Positions 34,675 to 43,490 of a stretch of 64,000 nt of DNA are shown here, piece after piece (position 1 is the stretch's first letter; each line of letters begins with the position of its first letter). The stretch lies in NCBI GenBank assembly GCA_900473045.1, contig UCKS01000017.1, positions 188,069 through 252,068 on the forward strand, given 5' to 3'. The notes beneath the pieces were generated by a model, which made no database searches, was not told the DNA's origin, and was given only the letters and a program-made list of their open reading frames with translations. A program made the translations under genes and the position numbers. Source of the stretch: Hyphomicrobiales bacterium (GTDB taxonomy: Bacteria > Pseudomonadota > Alphaproteobacteria > Rhizobiales > Rhizobiaceae).

Positions 34675-36348
34675 TCAGCGCGGGATCTTCATCAGGCTGA
34701 GTGCAGCGTGGATCTGGGAGACAACGGCGGCACCTTCCCCGACTGCGGCCGCGACCCGCTTGGTCGATCCGGCCCGGACGTCGCCGATGGCAAAGACGTT
34801 CGGCAAGCTGGTCTCCAGCGGAAGAGGCTTGCGGGTGAAGCTGCAAAGCGCGTCGAAAGATTGTCCGGTGATGATGAAGCCTTTGTCATCGGTATGGACG
34901 CGGTCGCTGATCCAGCTGGCATTCGGATCGGCTCCGATGAAGAGAAAGAGATGATGAAGCGACAGCTGTCGCTCGCTGCCATCCAGCCGATTGCGCAGGG
35001 TGGCGGATTTCAGGCCGCCCGTGGGATCGCCTTCGATCGCATCCACTTCGCAGCGCATGTGCAGTTCGACATTGGGGAAAGCCTTGATGCGGTCGATCAG
35101 ATATTGCGACATCGTCTCTTCGAGCGCCCGCCGGACGACGAGATGCAGTTTCTTGACCTGAGGTGCCAGAAAAGCGATGGCCTGGCCGGCTGAATTGCCG
35201 CCGCCAACCAAGGCGATCTCTTCGCCTGCACAGAGTTTCGCTTCTATTGGAGAAGCCCAATAGGAGACGCCATTGCCCTCGAAGCTCTCGATGTTGGCTA
35301 TATCCGGGCGCCGGTAGTGCGCACCGGAGGCAATGACGACCGTGCGCGACGTCACGGCCTTTCCACCTGCGAGCTCCAGCGTCAGCACACCGGTATCGCG
35401 CTCGGGCGCAATCAGGCTGTTGACCGAGACTGGCAGGACCATTTCGGCGCCGAATTTAAGTGCCTGATTATAGGCGCGCCCGGCCAGTGCCTGGCCGGAT
35501 ATGCCTGTCGGGAAGCCAAGATAGTTTTCGATGCGTGAGGAAGCGCCTGCCTGCCCTCCCACCGAACGTTCGTCGATGACGACGACATCGAGCCCTTCGG
35601 AGGCGGCATATACGGCTGTGGCGAGGCCAGCCGGCCCGGCGCCAACGACGGCAACGTCATAAAGCTTGCCGGGCTTAAGTTCCGGAGTCATGCCGAGGCA
35701 TGCCGCTGCTTCCGCGTCGGTCGGGTTCTTCAGTACCGTTCCATTGGGGCAGACCATCAATGGCAGTTCGGATGCGAGGATGCCCAAGCGTTCGATCAGG
35801 GCACGGCCTTCGCCTTCGGTGGCGGAATCGAGCACGAGATAGGGAAAGGCGCTGCGGGCAAGAAACCCTTGCAAACGCGAAAGTGCGGCATTGCCGGTGG
35901 CGCCGATCAGAACCGAGCCCGCGCCGGCATCAATCAGCCCAACCCGACGCAGGATGAAGGCGCGCATGATAATCTCGCCGACATCTGCCGAACCGATCAC
36001 CAGGGCGCGAAGATGGGCTGCATCGAACGCAACCGCGGTGCAGCCGTTGGAGCCGGCCCGCGCGCCGGCCAGTGTCGGACGGCCCGAAAGTTGATTGACC
36101 TCGCCTGACAACTGACCGACACCATGGGTGGTGATCGGCGCCTCATGCGTCAGGCCTTCATGCCGGAAAACGTCCATCGATCCTTCAAGCACCAGCCAGG
36201 CAGGTGCTGCGTGATCGCCGACCTTGTAGACAAATTCGCCTGCTTCAAAATGCTGCGGCTCGCCACTGGCAAAACGTTTGGCCGTCTCGACCTGACGAGG
36301 GCTCAGCACCGGAAACATCTGGTGCTGTCTTGCGCTGAGGTCCGCCAT
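34675..36348 (-). CDS. cNMP-binding domain fused to thioredoxin-reductase-like flavoprotein
   Basis: 557-residue fusion. Residues 15-125 look like a cyclic-nucleotide-binding beta-roll (FEAGEFVYKVGDHAAPAWLVLEGSMDVFR). A linker follows, then a thioredoxin-reductase-like domain from about residue 235: FAD motif VVGAGPAGLATAVYAASEG, NADP motif LVGGGNSAGQAIAF, and C-terminal FAIGDVRAGSTKRVAAAVGEG. The redox CxxC of true thioredoxin reductases is replaced by GVSYWASPIEAKLC, so disulfide chemistry is unlikely. The ATG at 36348 follows AGGAGAAAAATTG. It is followed upstream by the UBP zinc-finger gene on the same strand. Confidence 0.88.
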   Translation of the reverse strand: MADLSARQHQMFPVLSPRQVETAKRFASGEPQHFEAGEFVYKVGDHAAPAWLVLEGSMDVFRHEGLTHEAPITTHGVGQLSGEVNQLSGRPTLAGARAGSNGCTAVAFDAAHLRALVIGSADVGEIIMRAFILRRVGLIDAGAGSVLIGATGNAALSRLQGFLARSAFPYLVLDSATEGEGRALIERLGILASELPLMVCPNGTVLKNPTDAEAAACLGMTPELKPGKLYDVAVVGAGPAGLATAVYAASEGLDVVVIDERSVGGQAGASSRIENYLGFPTGISGQALAGRAYNQALKFGAEMVLPVSVNSLIAPERDTGVLTLELAGGKAVTSRTVVIASGAHYRRPDIANIESFEGNGVSYWASPIEAKLCAGEEIALVGGGNSAGQAIAFLAPQVKKLHLVVRRALEETMSQYLIDRIKAFPNVELHMRCEVDAIEGDPTGGLKSATLRNRLDGSERQLSLHHLFLFIGADPNASWISDRVHTDDKGFIITGQSFDALCSFTRKPLPLETSLPNVFAIGDVRAGSTKRVAAAVGEGAAVVSQIHAALSLMKIPR

Positions 36349-36404
36349 CAATTTTTCTCCTGGCCTGGAACGTGTCAATAACGGAATTGCCGGTTCGAGA
36401 TGGT

Positions 36405-36710
36405 TTAGTAATAGCGAGGTATTGGTCCGCGCTGCGGGGTCTGGTCCGGTAATTCGACCATGGTCTCGTCAACGAAACACCATCCCCAGCCTTCCGGCGG
36501 ATCGTAACCTTCTATGATCGGATGCTGTGTGGCATGAAAATGTGCCGTGGCGTGGCGACCGGGGGATTGATCGCAGCAGCCGACATGGCCACACTCGCGG
36601 CAGAGCCTCAGGTGAAACCAGGCCTGTCCTGTTTCGAGGCACTCCTCACAGCCGAGGGTTTTCGGCCGAACAGTCTGAATCGTCGATGTGTGCGAACAAC
36701 CGTGCGACAT
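36405..36710 (-). CDS. UBP-type zinc-finger protein
   Basis: 101-residue protein that is almost entirely a UBP (ubiquitin-hydrolase-type) zinc finger: GCEECLETG, LRLCRECGHVGCCDQS and HATAHFHATQHPII supply the Cys and His ligands, followed by WGWCFVDETMVEL. In bacteria such stand-alone fingers are often encoded next to thioredoxin-reductase-like flavoproteins, as here. The function is unknown; it may be an adaptor recognising a C-terminal tail or a redox-active zinc site. Confidence 0.88.
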   Translation of the reverse strand: MSHGCSHTSTIQTVRPKTLGCEECLETGQAWFHLRLCRECGHVGCCDQSPGRHATAHFHATQHPIIEGYDPPEGWGWCFVDETMVELPDQTPQRGPIPRYY

Positions 36711-36743
36711 GGATTTCTTACCCCTTGTTGACGTCAGATATTT

Positions 36744-37115
36744 TCACTGTTTCAACGCCTGTTCCAGACACTGTACCAATTGGTCAAAATTCACCGGCTT
36801 GCCGAGAAAAGCAAATGCTCCGCCAGTCATCGCCGCCGCCCTTGTTTTGTCGTCGCTGTAGGACGTCATGAAGATCATTGGTGGCTTCAGCGCATCTTGT
36901 TCGTTCAGCACAGCCTGCAGCTCGAGCCCCGTGAGACCAGGCATCTTGACGTCCACGAGCATGCAATCGATCGAGGCGAGTTCCTGCGCAGCAAGATACT
37001 CCTCCGCGGATGTGAACAGCCGGCTGTGATAGCCGCAGGACAAAATGAGATCGTCAAGCGCTTCGCGGATCGATCGATCATCATCGACGATGGCTATGAC
37101 TGGTGTTTTGTGCAA
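36744..37115 (-). CDS. Single-domain response regulator (FixJ-type receiver)
   Basis: 123-residue receiver: acidic residues in AIVDDDRSIREAL, phosphoacceptor Asp in CMLVDVKMPGLTG near residue 55, switch Thr/Ser in IFMTSYSD and Lys in FLGKPVN near residue 106. There is no DNA-binding domain. The start is a TTG at 37115 (upstream AAGGCC); a stop closes the frame nine codons before it. A copy of the recurring operator lies 66 bases upstream. The receiver most resembles that of the neighbouring FixJ-like regulator and may compete for phosphate from the same kinase. Confidence 0.85.
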   Translation of the reverse strand: MHKTPVIAIVDDDRSIREALDDLILSCGYHSRLFTSAEEYLAAQELASIDCMLVDVKMPGLTGLELQAVLNEQDALKPPMIFMTSYSDDKTRAAAMTGGAFAFLGKPVNFDQLVQCLEQALKQ

Positions 37116-37180
37116 TTTCTTTGGCCTTGCCGTGTTGGATCAACAACCCGGTATATGCGCCTTCGAGACCGGTCCTTGTA

Positions 37181-37200
37181 CCATACAAGGGTCTAGGTTT
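37181..37200. promoter_or_regulatory. Recurring operator, copy 2 (receiver/UBP/flavoprotein operon)
   Basis: CCATACAAGGGTCTAGGTTT on the plus strand, differing at only a few positions from the copies at 32132 and 39573. It lies just behind the stop of the FixJ-like gene and 66 bp before the TTG of the receiver gene. It is thus in position to drive the minus-strand unit receiver-UBP-flavoprotein. Confidence 0.65.
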
Positions 37201-37206
37201 TTGCTC

Positions 37207-37848
37207 TCACAGACCAAGCAGCTCGGCCTTCCGGACCAGATCGGCGACCGAGCGCGCGTCCATCTTGCGCATGACATTGCCGCGATGCAGTTTGACCGTG
37301 ATTTCGCTGATGCCAAGGTTGAAGGCGATCTGCTTGTTCATCAGGCCTTGGACGACAGCCGCCATTACCTCGTGTTCGCGACGTGTTAATGTCTTGGCGA
37401 GTTCGGAAACGGCGCCATTTGCAGCAGACTGTTGGCGCAGGTCCCGATCTTTCTGGAAAGCTACAGCGACAGCATCGAGGATATCCTGATCCCGGAACGG
37501 TTTTGCCAGGAAATCCACCGCGCCGGCTTTCATTGCCCGCACGGTCATCGGTATGTCGCCATGGCCGGTCATGAAGATGATCGGCATCTGGTTACCGAGT
37601 TTTTCCAGATGTAGTTGGAAGTCGAGACCATTGGCGCCGGGTAGCCGCACGTCGAGCAGAATGCAGCCCGGTCGTTTGAGATCGGCCTTGTCCAGCAGGT
37701 CATGCGCGCTCTCGAAGGCCTTTGCTTCCGTTCGGACCGACAGAAAGAGATCGATAAGCGCCTCGCGGATCGAGGGATCGTCATCCACGATGTAAACGAC
37801 AGGCGTATCGTTGTTCGTGGTTTTGGCGGATTTTCTGGCATCATTCAT
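37207..37848 (-). CDS. FixJ/NodW-type response regulator
   Basis: 213-residue transcription factor. The receiver occupies residues 15-130 (YIVDDDPSIREAL, Asp in CILLDVRLPGANG, Thr in IFMTGHGD, Lys in FLAKPF). The LuxR-type DNA-binding domain covers residues 145-210: LTRREHEVMAAVVQGLMNKQ...LGISEITVKLHRGNVMRKM. The start overlaps the stop of the histidine kinase gene by eight bases, so the pair is translationally coupled. It is the best candidate for binding the repeated box at 32132, 37181 and 39573. Confidence 0.9.
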   Translation of the reverse strand: MNDARKSAKTTNNDTPVVYIVDDDPSIREALIDLFLSVRTEAKAFESAHDLLDKADLKRPGCILLDVRLPGANGLDFQLHLEKLGNQMPIIFMTGHGDIPMTVRAMKAGAVDFLAKPFRDQDILDAVAVAFQKDRDLRQQSAANGAVSELAKTLTRREHEVMAAVVQGLMNKQIAFNLGISEITVKLHRGNVMRKMDARSVADLVRKAELLGL

Positions 37849-39418
37849 GGACTGCCTCCATCGGCACGATCATTTCGAACAACGCCCCGCCTCCTGGATG
37901 ATTGCTGGCGGTTAGTGAGCCACCACGGGCTTCCAGCATGCTGCGGCAAATGGCAAGGCCCATGCCGAGACCTGTCTTTTTGGTGGTGCAGAATGGTTTA
38001 AACAGATTTTTGAGGACTTCCGGACTAAGCCCCGGGCCAGTGTCAAGAACACCGACCCGAATGCCCTGGCCGCCAGCCGGTTCGATCGTTACCGAGATCC
38101 GTCGAAGCTCTTCCGGCGTCGCGGCCATGGCCTGAATAGCGTTGGTGAATAGGTTGATCAGCACCTGCTGCAGCTCGATGCGGATAGCAGTGACATTGGT
38201 GATCGCAGGAGCCTCGCTCGTCTCGAATGTAATCCTATTCTTGGAAAGCTCGCTCTGCATCAAAGCCTGTGTCTCGTTGACGAGATTGGCCAGTGACATG
38301 GCCTCAAGGACCGGTGCGCGCTCGCTCAACATCGACCGCGTGCTCCGGATAATGTCGCTGGCGCGTTGGCTGTCGCGCGCGATCCGCTCGGCCGACCGGG
38401 AGACCGCAGCCAGATCCGGCGGATCACGGTCAAGCCAGCGCTGAAGGGTTTGGGCATTGACGACAATTGCACCGAGTGGCTGGTTGAGTTCGTGCGCTAG
38501 CGATGCAGACAGGGCGCCGACGGTAGCTGCGCGTGAGGCAAGCGCCAGCTCCGCCTGCGCCTCGAACAACGCCTTCTGAGCAAGTTCCCGCTCAGTGATA
38601 TCGAACATGCCGACAATGACGCGGTTGAAATTGCTAACGTCCACCGGAAAGCCGACCGTCAGCAAAACCAGCTTGGTGGTGCCGTCACTGGTGATGATCG
38701 TGCCCTTGCCCTCGAAATAGCTTTGATTGTCGAAGATCGCCACCATGAGGTCGAGAAAGGTCTCGTCATCGTGCGCGATGTAGCGGCGCATTGAACCGGC
38801 ATTCTGCGCACTGACATTTCCGAGAACCTCCAACGCAGCCGCATTGGCGGCAACTGTCGGGATGCGCGCGATGCAATCGGCAATGAAGTCCGGGTTGTCC
38901 CGCGCATAGGCACGCAGATCGACAACACCCTGCGACTTCAATCTCATCAACGACGCGCGCACCTCAGAATAATCACGCTCCCAAAGGGCGACACGGCTCT
39001 GTTCGAAAATTGTGCGATATCGTTCTTCGCTGCTCTGCAAAGCAGCATTGAATTTTATAAGGTCAAGACGCGCACGGTGGTTTCGGATGATCAGCGCACA
39101 AGTGATCGATATTGCAGCGACGGCAACAGTCAGGCGCAATATTGCCGCCAGGTCGGCGTCGGTGCCGTGGGCCGCGGCATAGGAGAGTATTGAGAGAACG
39201 ATACAGACCGCCGTCATCAGCAGCGTTCCCCTTTCCGTCAGCGTTTCCGCCGACAGAAGCAGCGTGATGACATAGAGCGTGGCAAGCGCACTGTGGATGT
39301 CGGTGAACGTATCGAGATAGAAGACTGTCGTTGCAAGAGCAAACGCGAACGAAAGAATGCCGATTTCGTAGCGTGCCGATAGTCGTCGTTTCGGGTTCAC
39401 AAGCACAAGCGAAGGCAT
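37841..39418 (-). CDS. Membrane sensor histidine kinase
   Basis: 525-residue kinase. Several hydrophobic segments lie in residues 15-115. A PAS-like region follows (FEQSRVALWERDYSEV...VGMFDITERELAQKAL, about 135-285). The phosphoacceptor His is in SLAHELNQPLGAIVVNAQ near residue 308, the N-box is INLFTNAIQAMAATPEE, and ATP boxes DTGPGLSPEV and GLGMGLAICRSM follow. The kinase core is the FixL/NodV-like HisKA type that pairs with FixJ-like regulators. No heme-PAS histidine pattern could be assigned, so oxygen sensing is not claimed. Confidence 0.9.
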   Translation of the reverse strand: MPSLVLVNPKRRLSARYEIGILSFAFALATTVFYLDTFTDIHSALATLYVITLLLSAETLTERGTLLMTAVCIVLSILSYAAAHGTDADLAAILRLTVAVAAISITCALIIRNHRARLDLIKFNAALQSSEERYRTIFEQSRVALWERDYSEVRASLMRLKSQGVVDLRAYARDNPDFIADCIARIPTVAANAAALEVLGNVSAQNAGSMRRYIAHDDETFLDLMVAIFDNQSYFEGKGTIITSDGTTKLVLLTVGFPVDVSNFNRVIVGMFDITERELAQKALFEAQAELALASRAATVGALSASLAHELNQPLGAIVVNAQTLQRWLDRDPPDLAAVSRSAERIARDSQRASDIIRSTRSMLSERAPVLEAMSLANLVNETQALMQSELSKNRITFETSEAPAITNVTAIRIELQQVLINLFTNAIQAMAATPEELRRISVTIEPAGGQGIRVGVLDTGPGLSPEVLKNLFKPFCTTKKTGLGMGLAICRSMLEARGGSLTASNHPGGGALFEMIVPMEAVHE

Positions 39419-39572
39419 CCCGGTTCTCGTGGTGATGTCGATTGCCTCATCAAGCCATCCCGGTTGGCAAAACGCAAACGCAAAATCGGCTTTTCCCGTG
39501 CAAACTCAGACCGATAGGTTGGCCGTCGCAGTAGCGTTAGGGAGGGCGTTTTTAGATGCCCAAATTTCCGAA

Positions 39573-39593
39573 ACTATACGGAGGTGTAGGTTC
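39573..39593. promoter_or_regulatory. Recurring operator, copy 3 (dps / histidine kinase)
   Basis: CTATACGGAGGTGTAGGTTC on the plus strand, the third copy of the box. It is about 84 bp before the dps ATG and 155 bp before the divergent kinase start. A weaker resemblance (GACCGATAGGTTGG) lies near 39510. Confidence 0.6.
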
Positions 39594-39676
39594 GACTAGC
39601 CAAGCATTGGATAGCATCGTGTCGTCCGCCGAAATAAAAAATCCTCATTAGCCCACACAATCCAAAGGAGACCATC

Positions 39677-40195
39677 ATGGACCGCACGCTCGCTGAGAAA
39701 CATCGCAAGTCGCCACTCGCAACGCCGACAACCCTCGGTGCCAACGCAACGACCGACATATCCGGCGCCCTGTCGGCGCTGCTGGCCGATGTCTTCGCAC
39801 TCTATCTGAAGACCAAGAATTTCCACTGGCACATGAGCGGGCCGCATTTTCGCGATTACCATCTGATGCTCGACGAGCAGGGCGAGCAGATCTTCGCAAT
39901 GACGGACGATATCGCCGAGCGGGCCCGCAAGATCGGTGGCACGACGATCCGCTCGATCGGTCATATTTCCAAGCTGCAGCGCCTGCTCGACAACGATGCA
40001 GATTTCGTGGCGCCGGCCGACATGCTGGCCGAACTTCGCGACGACAACCTGACGCTGGTTTCGTTGATGAAGGAAACCCACAATCTCTGCGACGAGCATG
40101 GCGATATCGCCACCGCCAGCCTGATCGAAAACTGCGTGGACGAAGCCGAGCGCCGCGCCTGGTTCCTGTTCGAAAGCACCCGCGCTGCCAAGTAG
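39677..40195 (+). CDS. dps: Dps-family DNA-binding ferritin
   Basis: 172-residue Dps protein. The ferroxidase-site motif is TKNFHWHMSGPHFRDYHLMLDEQGEQIF (residues 46-73), with a four-helix ferritin fold and a basic N-terminal tail (MDRTLAEKHRKSP) suited to DNA binding. It oxidises and stores iron using peroxide and protects DNA during stress. The ATG follows AAAGGAGACCATC. It sits beside the FixJ-type two-component genes and carries their candidate operator upstream. Confidence 0.93.
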   Translation: MDRTLAEKHRKSPLATPTTLGANATTDISGALSALLADVFALYLKTKNFHWHMSGPHFRDYHLMLDEQGEQIFAMTDDIAERARKIGGTTIRSIGHISKLQRLLDNDADFVAPADMLAELRDDNLTLVSLMKETHNLCDEHGDIATASLIENCVDEAERRAWFLFESTRAAK

Positions 40196-40263
40196 GCGCA
40201 CCACCTCTTCACCGTGCATGCCGGCCGCCGGCACTTGGGCAGCTGGAAATATCAGAAAAATCA

Positions 40264-40398
40264 ATGTTGAACGAACTTTCGCTTTCACGCCGCCAGGTCC
40301 TCTTGACCGGCGCCACGATGTCACTGGCCCTGGCTGTTCCGGCCTTGGCTGCAGAGAAGAAAACGCTACACACAAGGGATTTGACCCATGACTCATAG
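40264..40398 (+). other. Orphan twin-arginine leader ORF overlapping the hydrolase start
   Basis: A 44-codon frame reads MLNELSLSRRQVLLTGATMS, then LALAVPALAAEKKTLHTRD, and stops 11 bases inside the next gene. It is a textbook Tat signal peptide (SRRQVLL, hydrophobic core, ALAA cleavage site) with no mature protein. The downstream hydrolase is in a different frame; a single-base change would fuse the two. It may be the relic of an exported hydrolase or of another lost gene. Confidence 0.55.
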
Positions 40399-41230
40399 TT
40401 TCGTGACGACGAAAGACGGCGTTGAAATTTTCTACAAGGACTGGGGCCCGAAGGAGGCACAACCGATTGTGTTTCACCATGGCTGGCCTTTGTCGTCCGA
40501 CGATTGGGATACCCAGATGCTGTTCTTTGTCAGCAATGGTTACCGCGTCGTCGCACATGATCGCCGCGGCCACGGCCGTTCGTCTCAGGTCAGCAACGGT
40601 CACGACATGGATCACTACGCCGCCGATGCTTCAGCCGTGGCCGAGCACCTCGACCTGCGCAACGCCGTCCATATCGGCCATTCGACAGGCGGCGGCGAAG
40701 TCGCTCGCTACGTCGCCAAATATGGTCAGCCGCAGGGGCGTGTCGCCAAGGCCATTCTCGTCAGTGCCGTTCCGCCGCTCATGGTCAAAACCGCAGGCAA
40801 TCCTGATGGCACGCCGATCGAAGTATTTGATGGCTTCCGTGACGCTCTCGCCGCCAATCGCGCGGAGTTCTTCCTCGACGTCGCCTCTGGGCCATTTTAC
40901 GGCTTCAACCGGGAAGGCGCGAAGGTCTCTCAAGGCGTGATCGACAATTGGTGGCGCCAGGGCATAATGGGCAGCGCCAAGGCCCATTACGACGGCATCA
41001 AAGCCTTCTCGGAGACCGATCAGACGGAAGACCTGAAGGCGATCACCGTGCCGATTCTGGTCACACAGGGTGATGACGATCAGATCGTTCCCTACAAGGA
41101 TGCCGTGGAGCTCCAGGCCAAGCTGCTGAAGAACAGCACCCTGAAAATCTACAAGGGCTTCCCCCACGGGATGCTGACCACGCATGCCGACGTCATAAAC
41201 CCAGATCTGTTGGCCTTCGTCAGAGCATAG
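40388..41230 (+). CDS. Alpha/beta hydrolase, non-heme chloroperoxidase type
   Basis: 280-residue hydrolase starting [20 protein letters not shown]. It has the oxyanion region [17 protein letters not shown], nucleophile Ser in [15 protein letters not shown] near residue 99, acid in [12 protein letters not shown] near residue 229 and His in [10 protein letters not shown] near residue 258. This is the cofactor-free haloperoxidase/arylesterase group, active as an esterase or perhydrolase. Its own start is canonical for the family, so the enzyme is probably cytoplasmic despite the Tat leader just upstream. It ends before a clear terminator. Confidence 0.88.
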   Translation: MTHSFVTTKDGVEIFYKDWGPKEAQPIVFHHGWPLSSDDWDTQMLFFVSNGYRVVAHDRRGHGRSSQVSNGHDMDHYAADASAVAEHLDLRNAVHIGHSTGGGEVARYVAKYGQPQGRVAKAILVSAVPPLMVKTAGNPDGTPIEVFDGFRDALAANRAEFFLDVASGPFYGFNREGAKVSQGVIDNWWRQGIMGSAKAHYDGIKAFSETDQTEDLKAITVPILVTQGDDDQIVPYKDAVELQAKLLKNSTLKIYKGFPHGMLTTHADVINPDLLAFVRA

Positions 41231-41254
41231 TCGTTTAACCCGCAAAATTTACTA

Positions 41255-41284
41255 TGGCGGTCAATCAGGCCGCCACATTTTTTG
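41255..41284 (+). terminator. Rho-independent terminator
   Basis: TGGCGG (41255-41260) pairs with CCGCCA (41270-41275), followed by CATTTTTTTG. It lies 25 bp after the hydrolase stop codon. Confidence 0.75.
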
Positions 41285-41713
41285 GGCTTTCTGGCATGAG
41301 CGACACATGTGAGTGTGTTGTCTGGCAGGCGTGGTTGTCTGAAAGGAGATGTCACTGTCGTTAAACTTAACGACTTCGTCACTGCCTGACTGCTTAATTG
41401 AAGTGAGCAGCGCAGATCGCGGTCGCAGGTTCGAGTCAGGACGTCCGCCAAAAGCTACGGAACTATAAATCCCACTACGAGTTTTGCCGGCGAGGATCGT
41501 AGCCGGTGCCAATCAGACATGAGGACGAATGGCGACCATGGGAAGTTATCCATTCTTCCGGTGTCACCAAAACGTCGCCGGCGACTGTCCAAGATCGACT
41601 GAGTTTCGTTGCTTTACGGGAGCGAACTCGCGCCTCACATCGATGGTGCCCCGACAAGGTTATGCATCAAGGGAACTGACCGATTGTAACTGCCTCCACA
41701 AGATGGGTTCAAA
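41285..41713. other. Intergenic, no gene recognised
   Basis: About 430 bp between the terminator and the FAD/NAD(P)-binding gene. It contains a short tRNA-like T-arm sequence ending CCGCCA at 41421-41450 that does not fold properly. No convincing coding frame. Confidence 0.45.
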
Positions 41714-43405
41714 ATGACGAGCATCGCCATCATCGGCTCCGGGCCGACCGGGATTTACACGTTAAAAAGCCTGATGGAGAGCGAAACGCCGCTTTCCGTG
41801 ACTGTTTACGAAGCCACCGCTGATCCGGGCAAGGGAACACCATATCATCCGCGCGCCAACGACCGGGCGATGCTTGCGAATATAGCCTCCATCGAGTTGC
41901 CGCCGGTCTGCGAGAGCCTGACGCGTTGGCTTCAGCGAAAAAGTCCGGCCGAACTTGCAATGCTTGGCATTCCGGTCGAAACGATTGGCGAACGGGAATT
42001 CTACCCGCGTGTCGTTCTCGGAGAGTATTTCGAGGCGCAGCTCAAGGCACTGTTGGCGAAGGCAGTTACGGGCGGGCACGTCGTTGACATCAAAGCCAGC
42101 CACCGGGTCGTGGATATCCAGCTCAGAGAGCGCGATATCCACGTGGACGTCGCAACCGCTGACGGCGTTACGGAGCACCAGGCGTTCGACCACGTCGTCA
42201 TGGCCACGGGCCATGACTGGCCTAAGACAACCGAGACCAAACCGGGGTTTTTCATCTCGCCATGGCCCGCGAAAAATCTGGACACGATCGGCGATGTCTC
42301 TGTCGGCGTACTTGGAACGTCCCTCAGCGGAATCGACGCGGTGGTCTCGGCTGCCACTTCCCATGGTTCCTTCCTGCTCGATGACGCCGGAATGATGCAG
42401 TATCACTCGGCATCCGGCCCTAGTTTTCACCTGACGATGATGTCTAGGAAAGGGCTTTTGCCGGAAGCCGACTTCTACTGTCCTATCCCATATGAGCCGC
42501 TTTCGATTTTCACGGACGCTGCGGTCGATAGTCTTGTGCAGACCGTTCCAGAAAAGCTGCTCAACGAAATGTTCGAGCTTTTTCGGGCGCAACTCTTCGC
42601 CAGCGATCCCGCATATTCCGAGCGCATCGGACTTGGCATGCGTACTGTCGAGACCGTGGCAGACGCGTATTTTGCCGAGCGGGAAACTTACGATCCTTTC
42701 ACCTGGGCTGCACTGAACCTCGGAGAGGCCAGGGCTAACAAGGCGACGCACACCACCGTCGCCTGGCGATATGCTATCCTGTCCATGCACGAAACCGTCC
42801 TCCGGGCGGTTCCGCATTTCAACGACGAAGACCTCAAACGCTTCCACAAATACTTCAAGACGCTGTTCGTGGATGATTATGCGACCGTGCCGCACCAGTC
42901 GATCGAACGGCTGCTGGCGCTCCACCGGGCAGGGAGGCTCTCAGTCCTCAAACTCGGACCGGATTACAAGCTCGACAAAGATAGTGTCGAAAAAGGAGCC
43001 GTGATCGAGATCGGCGACGATCGGCATGCGTTCACAGCGTTTATCGACGCAACAGGTCAGCATGCCGTCTCGGCCTGGGATATCCCATTTCCAAGTCTGA
43101 TCTCGCAAGGCGTAGTTCGCGAGGCGCGGACAGAGAAGGCTTCGACGGCATTAGCAATGGCTGACGATACGGCCACCGTCGCGACGGGCGGTATCGATCT
43201 CGATAGCCAATTCCGGCCGAAGTTCGAAAAGCCGCTGAGCCATAACCTCTATTGCGTGTCTATACCGTTTCTCCTTCACAAACTGCCGTTCGTCCAGGGG
43301 ATTACGAGCGCGGAGGAGCTCGGACGCCTTGTCGCGAATGCCATTCTCGACGATGTCGCAGGCAATAAGTTTCGCCTTGAGGTGGTGCGGAAAGTGGTCG
43401 CATGA
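41714..43405 (+). CDS. FAD/NAD(P)-binding protein (NAD_binding_9-like)
   Basis: 563-residue flavoprotein. The N-terminal dinucleotide motif is IAIIGSGPTGIYTLKSL (residues 4-20), then GKGTPYHPRANDRAMLANIAS. A second nucleotide-binding segment, VSVGVLGTSLSGIDAVV, is near residue 195. A late motif FIDATGQHAVSAWDIPF precedes the C-terminus. This matches the large family of uncharacterised FAD/NAD(P)-binding proteins related to hydroxyacylglutathione-like and siderophore-type monooxygenases. No partner gene is intact beside it. Confidence 0.8.
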   Translation: MTSIAIIGSGPTGIYTLKSLMESETPLSVTVYEATADPGKGTPYHPRANDRAMLANIASIELPPVCESLTRWLQRKSPAELAMLGIPVETIGEREFYPRVVLGEYFEAQLKALLAKAVTGGHVVDIKASHRVVDIQLRERDIHVDVATADGVTEHQAFDHVVMATGHDWPKTTETKPGFFISPWPAKNLDTIGDVSVGVLGTSLSGIDAVVSAATSHGSFLLDDAGMMQYHSASGPSFHLTMMSRKGLLPEADFYCPIPYEPLSIFTDAAVDSLVQTVPEKLLNEMFELFRAQLFASDPAYSERIGLGMRTVETVADAYFAERETYDPFTWAALNLGEARANKATHTTVAWRYAILSMHETVLRAVPHFNDEDLKRFHKYFKTLFVDDYATVPHQSIERLLALHRAGRLSVLKLGPDYKLDKDSVEKGAVIEIGDDRHAFTAFIDATGQHAVSAWDIPFPSLISQGVVREARTEKASTALAMADDTATVATGGIDLDSQFRPKFEKPLSHNLYCVSIPFLLHKLPFVQGITSAEELGRLVANAILDDVAGNKFRLEVVRKVVA

Positions 43406-43490
43406 GACGTGCGCCTCTACCTTTGGTTTAAGCGGAACAATAGCCTTGTCCGATGGTTGTGCTTTTTCTTCCAGCCAAAGGAACATGCAT

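Noticed and set aside
41421-41450. tRNA 3'-end-like sequence (GCAGGTTCGAGTC ... CCGCCA), possible integration site
   Set aside because: Only the T-loop consensus and terminal CCA fit; the T-stem does not pair and no acceptor or anticodon arms are present.
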